Assembly (NCBI RefSeq): GCF_035668035.1
Contig: NZ_JAYMYJ010000082.1
Location: 1 to 64,000 of the forward strand
Reading direction: 5' to 3'
DNA length: 64,000 nt
DNA from: Thiothrix phosphatis
GTDB lineage: Bacteria > Pseudomonadota > Gammaproteobacteria > Thiotrichales > Thiotrichaceae
Shown here: positions 25,659-34,311 of the stretch, in pieces
Layout of the letters: every line of letters starts with the position of its first letter
Position numbering within the stretch: the stretch's first letter is position 1
Program-made: the position numbers and the translations under genes
The notes under the pieces: generated by a model
What the model was told of the DNA's origin: nothing
The model's database searches: none
The model's input: only the letters and a program-made list of their open reading frames with translations

Positions 25659-27098
25659 TTATTTGCGCTCTTTTTCCATCTCCTGGATTTTCGCAATGGT
25701 ATTGGTGGTGGAAACACCGTCAACAAAGCTTAACACGACCACATCCCCACCGTTATCCCATACGCAGCGGTTGCCTGGAATCTTCTGCGGATCGTTGTCG
25801 CCGCCCTTCACCAGCAGATGGGGCTTGACGGCACAGACCAGGCGTTCCGGGGTGTCTTCGCTGAAATCCACCACCCAGTCGACGCAAGCCAGCGCTGCCA
25901 GCATTTTCATACGGTTTTCCATGGTGTTGACCGGGCGGGTCGGGCCTTTGAGCTTGCGCACGGACTCATCCGTATTGACCGCCACGACCAATCGGTCACC
26001 GAGCTTGCGGGCCTCCTGCAAGTAGGTCACATGGCCAACGTGCAAAATGTCGAAACAGCCATTGGTCATGACGATACGCTCGCCGTGGACGCGGGCTTCC
26101 TGCACGGCTGCCAGCAACTGTTCCTCATTGACCACACCTTTGACTTGGGCATGGTGCGTTTGCACGGCTTTGTGCAATTCTGCAACGCTAACAGTGGCCG
26201 TCCCCACTTTGCCCACCACAATCCCAGCGGCAAGATTGGCCAGCGCCATCGCCTGCTCCACTGGCAAGCCTGCCGCCATGCTGGCCGCCAGCACGGCGAC
26301 CACCGTATCACCGGCACCGGTCACATCGAACACTTCACGGGCGCGGGTGGGCAGGTTGTAAGGTTCCCGCCCCTGACGTAGCAGGGTCATGCCTTGCTCA
26401 CTGCGGGTGATCAAAAGATTGTCCAACTGACAGCGTTCCAGCAATTGATTGCCACGTTTGACCAGATCGGCTTCATCCTGCCAATCACCGGCCGCTTCGC
26501 GGAACTCTGACAGATTGGGGGTAATGACGGTCGCGCCCTGGTAAACGGCAAAGTCTTTCGCCTTGGGGTCAACCACGACGGGCTTGCCGACGGCGCGCGC
26601 CAGGGCAATCAGCTCCCGCGCCTGTTCCAGCGTGCCCTTGCGGTAATCGGACAGCACCACCACATCCACATCCGCCAGCAGCTTGCGGAAACTTTCCAGC
26701 AGGCTGCTGTGATCCTGCCCGGCGAAGCTTTCTTCGAAATCCAGCCGGATCAGCTGCTGATGGCGGCTGAGGACACGCAGCTTGGTGATGGTGGGGACAT
26801 TCGCCAGCGTCACGAAGCGGGTGTCGACGCCCCGCCCGCGCAGCGTATCCGCCAGCGAGCGGCCCGCTTCGTCCGCGCCAACATAGCCCAACAGGATGGC
26901 CTGGCCACCCAGGCTGGCGATATTCAGCGCCACATTGGCCGCGCCACCGGGGCGCTCCTCACTGGCGTCCACATGCACTACAGGCACAGGGGCTTCGGGG
27001 GAAATGCGGGAAGTCTGGCCAGACCAGTAGCGGTCCAACATCACATCGCCCACCACCAGCACACGCGCCCTATCAAAAGCAGGAATTTGCAAGCTCAT
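25659..27098 (-). CDS. hldE: Bifunctional heptose-7-phosphate kinase / heptose-1-phosphate adenylyltransferase
   Basis: 479 aa from ATG at 27098 (MSLQIPAFDRARVL); a longer frame upstream would run into the divergent gene and is rejected. Residues 1-320 are the ribokinase-like kinase (VVGDVMLDRYW, RPGGAANVALN, DVTGAGDTVVA); 340-479 are the nucleotidyltransferase (TNGCFDILHVGHV, VAVNTDESVRKLKG). It makes ADP-heptose for the LPS inner core, also an innate-immunity signal in animals. Length matches E. coli HldE (477). First gene of the operon that ends with waaA, cytochrome and ferredoxin. Confidence 0.96.
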   Translation of the reverse strand: MSLQIPAFDRARVLVVGDVMLDRYWSGQTSRISPEAPVPVVHVDASEERPGGAANVALNIASLGGQAILLGYVGADEAGRSLADTLRGRGVDTRFVTLANVPTITKLRVLSRHQQLIRLDFEESFAGQDHSSLLESFRKLLADVDVVVLSDYRKGTLEQARELIALARAVGKPVVVDPKAKDFAVYQGATVITPNLSEFREAAGDWQDEADLVKRGNQLLERCQLDNLLITRSEQGMTLLRQGREPYNLPTRAREVFDVTGAGDTVVAVLAASMAAGLPVEQAMALANLAAGIVVGKVGTATVSVAELHKAVQTHHAQVKGVVNEEQLLAAVQEARVHGERIVMTNGCFDILHVGHVTYLQEARKLGDRLVVAVNTDESVRKLKGPTRPVNTMENRMKMLAALACVDWVVDFSEDTPERLVCAVKPHLLVKGGDNDPQKIPGNRCVWDNGGDVVVLSFVDGVSTTNTIAKIQEMEKERK

Positions 27099-27180
27099 CG
27101 TTATTTTTTCATGTAAAGCAGGAAAAAAGGGAACCGGAAGTTTATCATAAACCGCATCGGCAACAGCAGGAGTCAGGAAA

Positions 27181-27801
27181 ATGCCCCGTAGAATTTTCAA
27201 GGAGGGGAGACGGTACACGTTCAGCGATTACTTCGAAATGGGGCAACCCACCGAGGAAATCCTGGCGGAGCTCGGTTACAGCTTCCAGACCCAAGCGTTG
27301 CGACTCCCCAAAGCCGAGCATATCGACCAGGCGAGCATACAAAGCCTGCGGGAAACCTACTACGCGCTCGCCACCAAAGTCTCCCTGAACTCGGAAGCCG
27401 CCAAGCGTGAATTCATGATTTCACCAGTGTTGCAGACCATTGTGCGGAGCATGGATGTACGCCTGAATGTCGAATACCCGGTGGACATCGACGAGCATCT
27501 CAGCGGCACTATCGACTACCTGCTGCGCTCCCAATACGAACTTATTGTGATCGAGGCCAAAAAAGGGGATCTGGAGAAAGGTTTCAGCCAGTTGGCGGCG
27601 GAAATGATCGCCATTGACCGTTACGACAGCGACAATAACCCTGACCTGCTGTACGGTGCCATCACCATCGGCGAAGTCTGGCGATTCGCTATGCTGGAAC
27701 GCCCGCAAAAGCGCTTGCTGCGCGACATACACACATTGCGCTTTCCCGAAGATCTGGAAGAACTGTGCACCATACTCGGCGGAATTCTTCATAAGGGCTA
27801 G
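27181..27801 (+). CDS. PD-(D/E)XK-like putative nuclease
   Basis: 206 aa with AGGAG upstream of the ATG. A central GTIDYLL...LIVIEAKKGD gives D112, E125 and K127, with Q137 in the following helix (GFSQLAAEM): the D-x12-E-x-K plus helix-Q pattern of the PD-(D/E)XK nuclease fold. No DNA-binding or helicase domain is attached. Single-domain proteins like this have no assigned role. It diverges from hldE with 82 nt between the starts, and nothing nearby marks it as a restriction system. Confidence 0.7.
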   Translation: MPRRIFKEGRRYTFSDYFEMGQPTEEILAELGYSFQTQALRLPKAEHIDQASIQSLRETYYALATKVSLNSEAAKREFMISPVLQTIVRSMDVRLNVEYPVDIDEHLSGTIDYLLRSQYELIVIEAKKGDLEKGFSQLAAEMIAIDRYDSDNNPDLLYGAITIGEVWRFAMLERPQKRLLRDIHTLRFPEDLEELCTILGGILHKG

Positions 27802-27967
27802 AGCCTTCAGCGGGATAGGCATTGATGGAAATCACCTTGTTTCATGCATGTTCCCAAGGGCAACAAACAGGGAACGTCTACCGCTTCAGGTTTTCCCGGC
27901 TTCCCGACAAACACCGATTTCAATATCCAGACAAGAAAAGCGTCACACCCGCCAAAATCAACCGCCA

Positions 27968-30900
27968 TCATTCCAGTAGTATTTGCATGATGATGGGGAT
28001 GATTTTGGTTGCATCATTGGCGTTGCTGGCTTCCACATTCAGGCTTATCCAGCCGGAAACCTTGTCGGCTGTATTCCTCACCTGGAACTGGTACGCCCCT
28101 GCCGTGCCGACTTTCAGGCGGAACTTCAGGGTGCTGCTGCTTACGTAAGTGGTGTTCTCCGCCGGGATCACTGACAGGTTGCCGCTCGGCAACTTGAAGT
28201 AGACCATTGAACCCGACTGGAAATTACTGCCGGTCAGCGTGAAGTCCTGCTCGGTCTCTGCCTGCACCACATTGTTGGGGCTCAGCGCCGTGATGGCCGG
28301 GGTTGGGATGGCCGGTTCCGTCACGGTCAGGTTGGCCCAGCCGGACACCTTGTCGGCCGCATTCCTCACCTGGAACTGGTACGCCCCTGCCGTGCCGACT
28401 TTCAGGCGGAACTTCNNNNNNNNNNNNNNNNNNNNNNNNNNNNNNNNNNNNNNNNNNNNNNNNNNNNNNNNNNNNNNNNNNNNNNNNNNNNNNNNNNNNN
28501 NNNNNNNNNNNNNNNTTGGGATGGCCGGTTCCGTCACGGTCAGGTTGGCCCAGCCGGACACCTTGTCGGCTGCATTCCTCACCTGGAATTGGTAGGTTCC
28601 CACCGCACCTGGCTTTAGCAGGAAAGTAATCCTGTTTGCCGTGACTGACTGGATATTCTCCGCCGGGATGGCTGAGTTGTTGCCATTGGGCAGTTTCACC
28701 GCAATGGTTGTGCCTTCGATGAAGTTGGAGCCTTGCAAAACAACCGGCGCATCTGTAGTGGATTGCTCCAAGGTTGCCGGAGCAATGCTGCTGATAACCG
28801 GGGTTAGAATTGCGGCTGCCTTGAACTCGACCGAGAAGCTTTTCAGCACCGTACCGCCGGATTTGTCCTTGACCACGCCGCCATCCTTAACCCCAGCAGC
28901 ACCTGTGGGGGAGCAACTGAAATGCGTTTGCATGGTGGCAGGCATTCCCGGTAGCGGCGGTGGAGGGGGTGAGAATGGCGTCCCGGTTTTCGGGTCGCTG
29001 GTCACTTTGGTGACGTTGGCGCAATCCGGGATGTAGAACGCCAAGGTATCAGGCAGGTTGTAACCGGTTACGGTAAAGACAGTCACTTCGCCCAGAGTGG
29101 CTGCCAGCGGGTCTACCGTCGTCACGGTTGGGGTATTGCTGATAATGAAGGTTGCCGATAATACCTTGCTGTTTTCCAGCCCTGGCGCTATTGCGACCAG
29201 TTTCAGGGTGGCGGACTGGCTGATGGTCAATGTCAATGCGGCAACAGGGGATTGCGCGGTGGGTGTGGAGCCGTCCAGTGTGTAGTGGATGACTGCATTC
29301 TCGCCTTCGTAAGAGAAGACCATCACGTTTACTGCGTTGTCCGAAGTGCCTCCATTGGGTGAAATTGAGGGGGCATGGGCGGTTTTGACCAGTGGGTTTG
29401 TGCCGTCCTGAAGTTCAATTTCGTTGGAAATGCCATCACCGTCTTTATCAGTATCGGTGTTATCGCCAATTCCGTCGCCATCTGTATCCAGCCATTCGTT
29501 CGGATTATCTGGAAATACATCTTCAGTATCCAAATATCCATCAGCATCTCGATCTTTGGAGTCTTCGCAAGTAATAGTTAAGTATTTCCCCTCACTACCA
29601 ACGGCGATTATACGTTCCCCATCAAAATCTAGATCATATATCTCAGTTCCAAGCGTTCCTTGGGCAGAAGTCCATAAAATTCCATCCCCACTTTTTAACG
29701 AATTTTGAATACCTGGCAAATAGAACAACTTTGAAAAGCCATCCCAGTATATACGTTTACTAGTCGCAGCAACCCCAGTATATGACCAATTGCTACCATT
29801 TTTTCTATATACTTTTGCGCCAGCTTCAATAATTGAGCCAACACTGACTAAAACAGCATCCTCGTTGCCTGCTACTTGCCAAATGACTTCATTAGTGCCA
29901 GAAGTCTCTTGCGTCCAATCTTCACCATCGTAGCTATAAAGAATTACCCCTTTATCACCAACGGCATAAAACCTATCTTTGATCCATTCTACGTCCAAAA
30001 AAGTATTTGTCATACCAATTGGAATACTAAACCAAAACTGTCCATCAGTACTTATCGCTATTCCGCCATTGCTACCAACTGCAACATACTTTTCACCGTT
30101 CCATGCAATTGATGTCAAGGTGAAAGGCAGATCTGTATTGTACTTTTTCCAATTTGAGCCATCTTCACTTATGTAGAGGCTTTTTCCAAAAGCACCCAGT
30201 ACATTAAAAAACTTTCCATCCCAGAGTACATCAGAAAAAATTTCATTAGGTTCTGATACCATTTGATTCCAAATGATACCGTCATTGCTTGTATATATAC
30301 CTCCAATACCGGATGAAACATATACCAGCCCATTAAATTTAATAGATGCCAAGGATGAAGTATTTACTCCATTAGATAGAAAATAAATATCGTCAAAACT
30401 ACAAAATGCACCATATTTTATTTTCTTAACAATGGGGCGATAAGCCAACCCATTATATGTAATATCTAATGTATAATTATAGGTTACATTTCCCAATAAC
30501 TCCGAAGGAACATAAGTTAAGACAAAATCTCCATCAGCTTCTTCCAAGTTAACATCGGTAAGAGGCGATTTGTTATTAACTAACGCAACTTCTTTTCCTA
30601 CCGATCCATTTTGCCCGTAAGAAATTTTCACATCATAGGGCAGGCTGTTTTTTGGCAAAGAATATTTTATGATTATTTTTTTCTCAAAAACATCGAATGA
30701 TTTAACTTTAAGAATGGGATAATCATCAAAACGGGCTGGATTCGAGCTATTTTCATATTCTAGCAAGTTAGAATAACCATCCCCATCAGAATCAATAGAT
30801 GCATCATTTTCAGACAGCAACAAGCTGTAACCCATCTCCCAGTAATCAGGAAGCAAGTCTTTATCTAAATCACTTTTTCCAGAGTAAAATAAAAAATTTT

Positions 30901-31330
30901 CTCCATAATAATCATTATTGCTTTCAACTAAGTCATTGTCAGAGTATGCATTACAATATGGAATATAAGTTCCGAAGCTGATTTGATTTAGTGGAATATC
31001 AATGGATAAATTCTCTACGGTGGAAGGTGCTATTGTGTAATTGTATTCATTGCTTTGTGCAATAATTTGATTATCTGAAAAGCTCCTGACCCCACAATGA
31101 AAGCTGACATCTCCAGAAATGCTGCCCTTATTGCCCAATACGCCTTCAAACTTAATTGTTTTATTGACTGGATTGAACTTACTTATTATATCAATGTAAA
31201 AGTCGGCACCGTCTTGTTGCTTAATAATATTTTCAAGCTCATCACATTTTGCAGGCGAAGATAGCAAAACCAAAATAATAGCAAGAATTAATCTCCAGAA
31301 AACAACATTTTGACAAAATTCTTTATTCAC
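27968..31330 (-). CDS. Large secreted protein: calcium-type DxDxDG repeats, propeller-like region, CHB_HEX domain, IPT/TIG repeats (contains assembly gap)
   Basis: At least 1,120 aa from GTG at 31330. Signal peptide at about 8-31. Thrombospondin type-3-like acidic repeats (DSDGDGYSNLLEYENSSNP; later DADGYLDTEDVFPDNPNE and TDTDKDGDGISNE) flank a propeller-like region with repeated S-x-D-G-x-x-W motifs. A chitobiase C-terminal-like domain (VIHYTLDGSTPTAQ) follows, then IPT/TIG Ig-like repeats of about 95 aa (GSNF, YQFQVRNAADKVSGW). A run of 100 N lies within the repeats, so true length is unknown. The 5' two thirds is AT-rich, the 3' third GC-rich. It shares GTGA overlap with the lipase gene upstream. 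Likely surface adhesin or exo-protein. Confidence 0.8.
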   Translation of the reverse strand: MNKEFCQNVVFWRLILAIILVLLSSPAKCDELENIIKQQDGADFYIDIISKFNPVNKTIKFEGVLGNKGSISGDVSFHCGVRSFSDNQIIAQSNEYNYTIAPSTVENLSIDIPLNQISFGTYIPYCNAYSDNDLVESNNDYYGENFLFYSGKSDLDKDLLPDYWEMGYSLLLSENDASIDSDGDGYSNLLEYENSSNPARFDDYPILKVKSFDVFEKKIIIKYSLPKNSLPYDVKISYGQNGSVGKEVALVNNKSPLTDVNLEEADGDFVLTYVPSELLGNVTYNYTLDITYNGLAYRPIVKKIKYGAFCSFDDIYFLSNGVNTSSLASIKFNGLVYVSSGIGGIYTSNDGIIWNQMVSEPNEIFSDVLWDGKFFNVLGAFGKSLYISEDGSNWKKYNTDLPFTLTSIAWNGEKYVAVGSNGGIAISTDGQFWFSIPIGMTNTFLDVEWIKDRFYAVGDKGVILYSYDGEDWTQETSGTNEVIWQVAGNEDAVLVSVGSIIEAGAKVYRKNGSNWSYTGVAATSKRIYWDGFSKLFYLPGIQNSLKSGDGILWTSAQGTLGTEIYDLDFDGERIIAVGSEGKYLTITCEDSKDRDADGYLDTEDVFPDNPNEWLDTDGDGIGDNTDTDKDGDGISNEIELQDGTNPLVKTAHAPSISPNGGTSDNAVNVMVFSYEGENAVIHYTLDGSTPTAQSPVAALTLTISQSATLKLVAIAPGLENSKVLSATFIISNTPTVTTVDPLAATLGEVTVFTVTGYNLPDTLAFYIPDCANVTKVTSDPKTGTPFSPPPPPLPGMPATMQTHFSCSPTGAAGVKDGGVVKDKSGGTVLKSFSVEFKAAAILTPVISSIAPATLEQSTTDAPVVLQGSNFIEGTTIAVKLPNGNNSAIPAENIQSVTANRITFLLKPGAVGTYQFQVRNAADKVSGWANLTVTEPAIPXXXXXXXXXXXXXXXXXXXXXXXXXXXXXXXXXXKFRLKVGTAGAYQFQVRNAADKVSGWANLTVTEPAIPTPAITALSPNNVVQAETEQDFTLTGSNFQSGSMVYFKLPSGNLSVIPAENTTYVSSSTLKFRLKVGTAGAYQFQVRNTADKVSGWISLNVEASNANDATKIIPIIMQILLE
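28056..28626 (-). repeat. Near-identical IPT-domain DNA repeats flanking the gap
   Basis: Stretches of about 70 bp reading accttgtcggctg(t/c)attcctc...ggcggaacttc occur at about 28056-28126 and 28345-28415, the second ending exactly at the N run; a third, diverging copy starts right after the gap at about 28558. The period in the encoded protein is about 95 aa (285 bp). Confidence 0.85.
28416..28515. other. Assembly gap (100 N)
   Basis: Exactly 100 N, a placeholder for a gap of unknown length, inside IPT repeats. The frame stays open across it. If one repeat unit is missing between the flanks, the real gap would be about 175 bp plus a multiple of about 285 bp; 175 and 100 agree modulo 3. Confidence 0.95.
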
Positions 31331-32712
31331 TTTATCACCTTAGCTCTAGGATCATATTGCCAATACCAAAACCAACTTGAACAAATATCTTTTATGTTAA
31401 TATTGCTTTTATACCATTGATTATCGTTCCACCTATACTTCAATCCACCACTGCCATCTTTTTTTATCGCTACTCCACTAACAAACTGACCATCAGTTAA
31501 CTGACACATCGCGTCATCGGCTTGATCATAAAAACAGGAATATGGATTGCCAATAGGTTTTCCAAATAGATTTATTGTCGATGAAAGACTGGGATTTATT
31601 TTTGATAAATCAATAGTATTAAATGTAAAAGAGCAAGCATCAATATAATATTTCGCCAAAGAATAATTATTGCTGACCAACAAATTTAAACTAGACAACA
31701 TTCCATTCATTGTATGGTATTCAGAAACGATAGTTTTATATTGAATACTATCAGGAACAGCTCCAAATGCTGAAACAGGATCTTCAACGCCATTATAATA
31801 CCCAACAATATTAATCACTTTGGTATTTTCAACATTTGCAAATTCGCTTTCAACTCTGTTAAAAATCGCACTACCAGCCGTAAATAACCATGTGCCCGCT
31901 GCATTGAAAGTATAAGCATCTTTGCCTCTAGCTAATGAGACATATTTAGCTAAACCACCGCCAAGACTATGTCCTGATAAGATAAATGTGTATCCATTCT
32001 TGCTATATTTGTTAAAAATTTCGTCGAAAAACTCCAATGCTTCTTTGTATTGCTTTGGTATTATAATATCTTTGCCAATCATATTAGTATAAATTTGAGG
32101 TTTTCCATTATTCCAATGCGTTGTCCAAACTAACGGCTTGAATGGGAGTTTTGGAATTAAATTCTCTCCAAATATCGCCTTATAGTTTGTTAGCCAATCC
32201 TTTGCTGACAACATATCAGTTCCTTGAAATACTATGACTATTTGCTTTTTTACATCATTCTTATAAGCACCAGCATGAAACCCATTCAAATTCACGGAAA
32301 GACAAACTTCATCATTTACCCCTAAATTGTTTTTATTATAAGAAAGTAATGTCCCATAAGTGTTAACTTTGCTAGGACCAACTTTAAAACAATACTCATC
32401 GCCTTTGCTCTCATCAACCAAAACCCATTGCCCAATACTTTTCTCACTCGAATATATTGCTTTACTAAGTTGAGCATAATCTAAAGCTTCCCAAGCAATC
32501 ATTGGTGTTATATCTTTTTTCACGACAGTCAATGCGTAGCAGTTCGATGCCGATAAATAGATCAACCATCCTAACAATATTAGGGAGTATTTTGTATCTG
32601 ATGCTCTATCAGGAATTACCCACGAAAACCAAGTAGTCCGAACAATTGCTAGAAAAAAAGTACAATGCGAGCATACGGCTCGAAATTTCACGAAACTGCC
32701 AGCCATCACCAT
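31327..32712 (-). CDS. Class 3 (fungal-type) lipase-like protein
   Basis: 461 aa as read from 32712, but the start is uncertain: the only clear export signal, LILLGWLIYLSASNCYA, ends near residue 60. The alpha/beta-hydrolase core has VFQGTD (oxyanion region, about 161-166) and the nucleophile elbow GHSLGG with S249; a later D (NGVEDP) and H (SEYHTM) could complete the triad. This is the Lipase_3 arrangement. The gene is AT-rich and its TGA overlaps the GTG of the large secreted repeat protein, so the two are probably made together and both exported. Divergent from the HTH-NBR1 gene. Confidence 0.8.
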   Translation of the reverse strand: MVMAGSFVKFRAVCSHCTFFLAIVRTTWFSWVIPDRASDTKYSLILLGWLIYLSASNCYALTVVKKDITPMIAWEALDYAQLSKAIYSSEKSIGQWVLVDESKGDEYCFKVGPSKVNTYGTLLSYNKNNLGVNDEVCLSVNLNGFHAGAYKNDVKKQIVIVFQGTDMLSAKDWLTNYKAIFGENLIPKLPFKPLVWTTHWNNGKPQIYTNMIGKDIIIPKQYKEALEFFDEIFNKYSKNGYTFILSGHSLGGGLAKYVSLARGKDAYTFNAAGTWLFTAGSAIFNRVESEFANVENTKVINIVGYYNGVEDPVSAFGAVPDSIQYKTIVSEYHTMNGMLSSLNLLVSNNYSLAKYYIDACSFTFNTIDLSKINPSLSSTINLFGKPIGNPYSCFYDQADDAMCQLTDGQFVSGVAIKKDGSGGLKYRWNDNQWYKSNINIKDICSSWFWYWQYDPRAKVIK

Positions 32713-32810
32713 ACCCCATAATCAGAAGCTATCAGTAAATTGGTAAAATCGAACGTAACATTAATTTTTATAATGTTAAACAACTAAGAATTCGCTGTTG
32801 ACAGGTTGTA

Positions 32811-32827
32811 TACTGTTGTACACAGTA
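32811..32827. promoter_or_regulatory. Candidate operator palindrome before the HTH-NBR1 gene
   Basis: TACTGT-TGTAC-ACAGTA, a perfect 6-bp inverted repeat with 5-bp spacer, ends 17 nt before the start codon of the HTH gene and lies between it and the divergent lipase gene. Palindromes like this near an XRE-type regulator gene are often autoregulatory sites; binding is inferred. Confidence 0.5.
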
Positions 32828-32844
32828 ACTTTTTAGTTGACAGC

Positions 32845-33498
32845 ATGGACAACGGTTTCGGTTCTTTCATCCGCAGCAGAACGCAAGAGAAAAATCTATC
32901 TATTAGTCAGTTAGCAGAGCTTGCAGGCATCAACCGCAAAGCCTTGTATAACCTGCTGGACGGCAGCGTAGGCGAGACAAAATTCAAAACGCTGACCAAA
33001 CTCGCCATCGTCCTCGACATGCACCCGATGGAATTGTTCAGCGCCTACTTCGAGTCGATAGACTTCGCCTATGACGGCAACATCACCGCAGGCCGCACCG
33101 ACACCCTGATCGAAAGCGACGACATCGGCTTCATTGATGACGTAACGATGCCGGACGGCAGCACCGTTTCCGTCTGCACCACCTTCGACAAAATCTGGCG
33201 CATCCAGAACACCGGCAAAGTCCACTGGCAAGGCCGCAGTCTCATCTGCGTCGACGAATTACTCGAAGTGCGCGGGATGGATGGCAGGCGTATGACCCAC
33301 GGCCTGCGCACCGCCCGCAAGCAATACTCAGTACCTGACGTAGCCCCTGGCGAACGGATTGACCTCACCATCACCTTCACTGCCCCAGGCTACGCTTGCT
33401 CAGTCATCTCCTGCTGGAAAATGGTCGACGCTGACGGGGAATTCTGTTTCCCCAGCAATGAGCCACTCTCCTGCATGGTGCGGGTGATCTCGCTCTGA
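32845..33498 (+). CDS. XRE-type HTH regulator with NBR1-like Ig domain
   Basis: 217 aa from ATG at 32845 (MDNGFGSFIRSR). Residues about 4-65 form an XRE-like HTH (SISQLAELAGINRKALYNLL, TLTKLAIVLDMHPMELF). After a linker, about 108-215 matches the NBR1 central (NBR1-Ig-like) domain: FDKIWRIQNTGKVHWQGRSL, VAPGERIDLTITFTAPG, SCWKMVDADGEFCFP. NBR1 domains are best known from autophagy receptors; in bacteria they are uncommon and of unknown use, probably protein or ligand recognition. The gene is GC-rich although its neighbours are AT-rich. A palindrome lies in its leader. Confidence 0.85.
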   Translation: MDNGFGSFIRSRTQEKNLSISQLAELAGINRKALYNLLDGSVGETKFKTLTKLAIVLDMHPMELFSAYFESIDFAYDGNITAGRTDTLIESDDIGFIDDVTMPDGSTVSVCTTFDKIWRIQNTGKVHWQGRSLICVDELLEVRGMDGRRMTHGLRTARKQYSVPDVAPGERIDLTITFTAPGYACSVISCWKMVDADGEFCFPSNEPLSCMVRVISL

Positions 33499-33636
33499 CG
33501 AGCAGAACCGCTTTCCACCATGCCGACACCATCCTAAAATTGATGTGGTTAGACTATTCCAGACACACGAAGCTAGGCATCGTTGTTGTGAACCGTGGAA
33601 AACCTTATAAAACAAGCAACCAAACCATCGTGCCCT
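33499..33636. other. Intergenic stretch before the IS remnant
   Basis: No gene, RNA or strong hairpin seen. It continues without a break into the IS3 transposase remnant that follows. Confidence 0.5.
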
Positions 33637-33744
33637 GCCGAATTTATCGAAACCGATTACAACCAGGTTCGTTTGCACTCTGCCAATGGCTACCGCGCCC
33701 CGATTGATTCTGAGGCAGATTTTTACCAGCAACTCGCTTATTGA
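33637..33744 (+). pseudogene. IS3-family transposase C-terminal remnant
   Basis: 35 codons read AEFIETDYNQVRLHSANGYR followed by APIDSEADFYQQLAY and a stop. YNQVRLHSALGYRSP is the hallmark near the C-terminus of IS3-family OrfB integrases. The frame is closed upstream by TGA, and no catalytic DDE region remains, so only the tail of an IS survives. It marks past IS activity in this AT-rich patch. Confidence 0.8.
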
Positions 33745-33792
33745 AATGCCCACTTTTGATGGAGTAGATCAGATTTTTGCCATACACAGGGA

Positions 33793-33827
33793 TAAAAAAG
33801 CAAAGCCAACATAAATCTGGCTTTGCT
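33793..33827 (-). terminator. Rho-independent terminator of the PEBP gene
   Basis: On the minus strand AGCAAAGCCA and TGGCTTTGCT form a 10-bp stem with a 9-nt loop, followed by TTTTTTATC. It lies just after the broken PEBP gene's stop. Confidence 0.8.
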
Positions 33828-34113
33828 AAAATTTAAACCTTATAAAGGAAGAAACTCTACCTCTCTAGGCCCATAAACCCCTCTCAAAGTTGTTTCACCT
33901 AATACATGCCCATTTATAGCAGACAACAAGGTGGACTTAGTTGCCGGAACCCCGCCAAATGTCAAGACGCCAACGTCAAGATCCAATGCATAAAGCTTAA
34001 ATTCATAAGTATGCTGACTAGGAGGACATGGGCCACCATATGTTGTCGAACCAAAATCATTTACCCCAACACTTATCGAAGCAGGAGCAATCCAGCCATC
34101 AGGTAAAGATGTA

Positions 34114-34123
34114 GTGCCCGCAG
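34114..34123. repeat. Target site duplication, left copy
   Basis: GTGCCCGCAG, repeated exactly at 34312-34321 on the other side of the element. Counting the preceding TA the direct repeat is 12 bp. Confidence 0.88.
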
Positions 34124-34311
34124 TAGGGCTTTCAAGGTGATAAATTGACCGCATATAAATCAGACATTTACGATTGATATAGATTGATTTTTGCTCTCTC
34201 TTTGCTTTGATGTTCACTGCCCATGAAAGTAGGGTTCGCAGCCAAAATCAAGAAATCAGGCACTTGCAGAGGACAAATGACCGTGATCAATTCTTCACCT
34301 TGAAAGCCCTA
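34124..34311. mobile_element. MITE-like element, 188 bp, non-coding
   Basis: Perfect 17-bp terminal inverted repeats: TAGGGCTTTCAAGGTGA at 34124-34140 and its complement at 34295-34311. The match continues imperfectly inward (ATTGA-C) to about 27 bp. The interior has no transposase. It is flanked by a 10-bp direct repeat and interrupts the PEBP gene. The size, inverted ends and target duplication are those of a miniature element moved in trans by an IS; a 9-12 bp duplication fits IS4- or ISAs1-type transposases among others, but the family is not identified. Confidence 0.88.

Noticed and set aside
24712..26025. Plus-strand frame (437 aa) opposite hscC and hldE
   Set aside because: It spans two well-supported genes on the other strand and has no family signs.
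32798..32814. TTGACA and TATACT near the HTH-NBR1 gene as a sigma-70 promoter
   Set aside because: Only 5 bp separate them instead of about 17; the second box is part of the palindrome.
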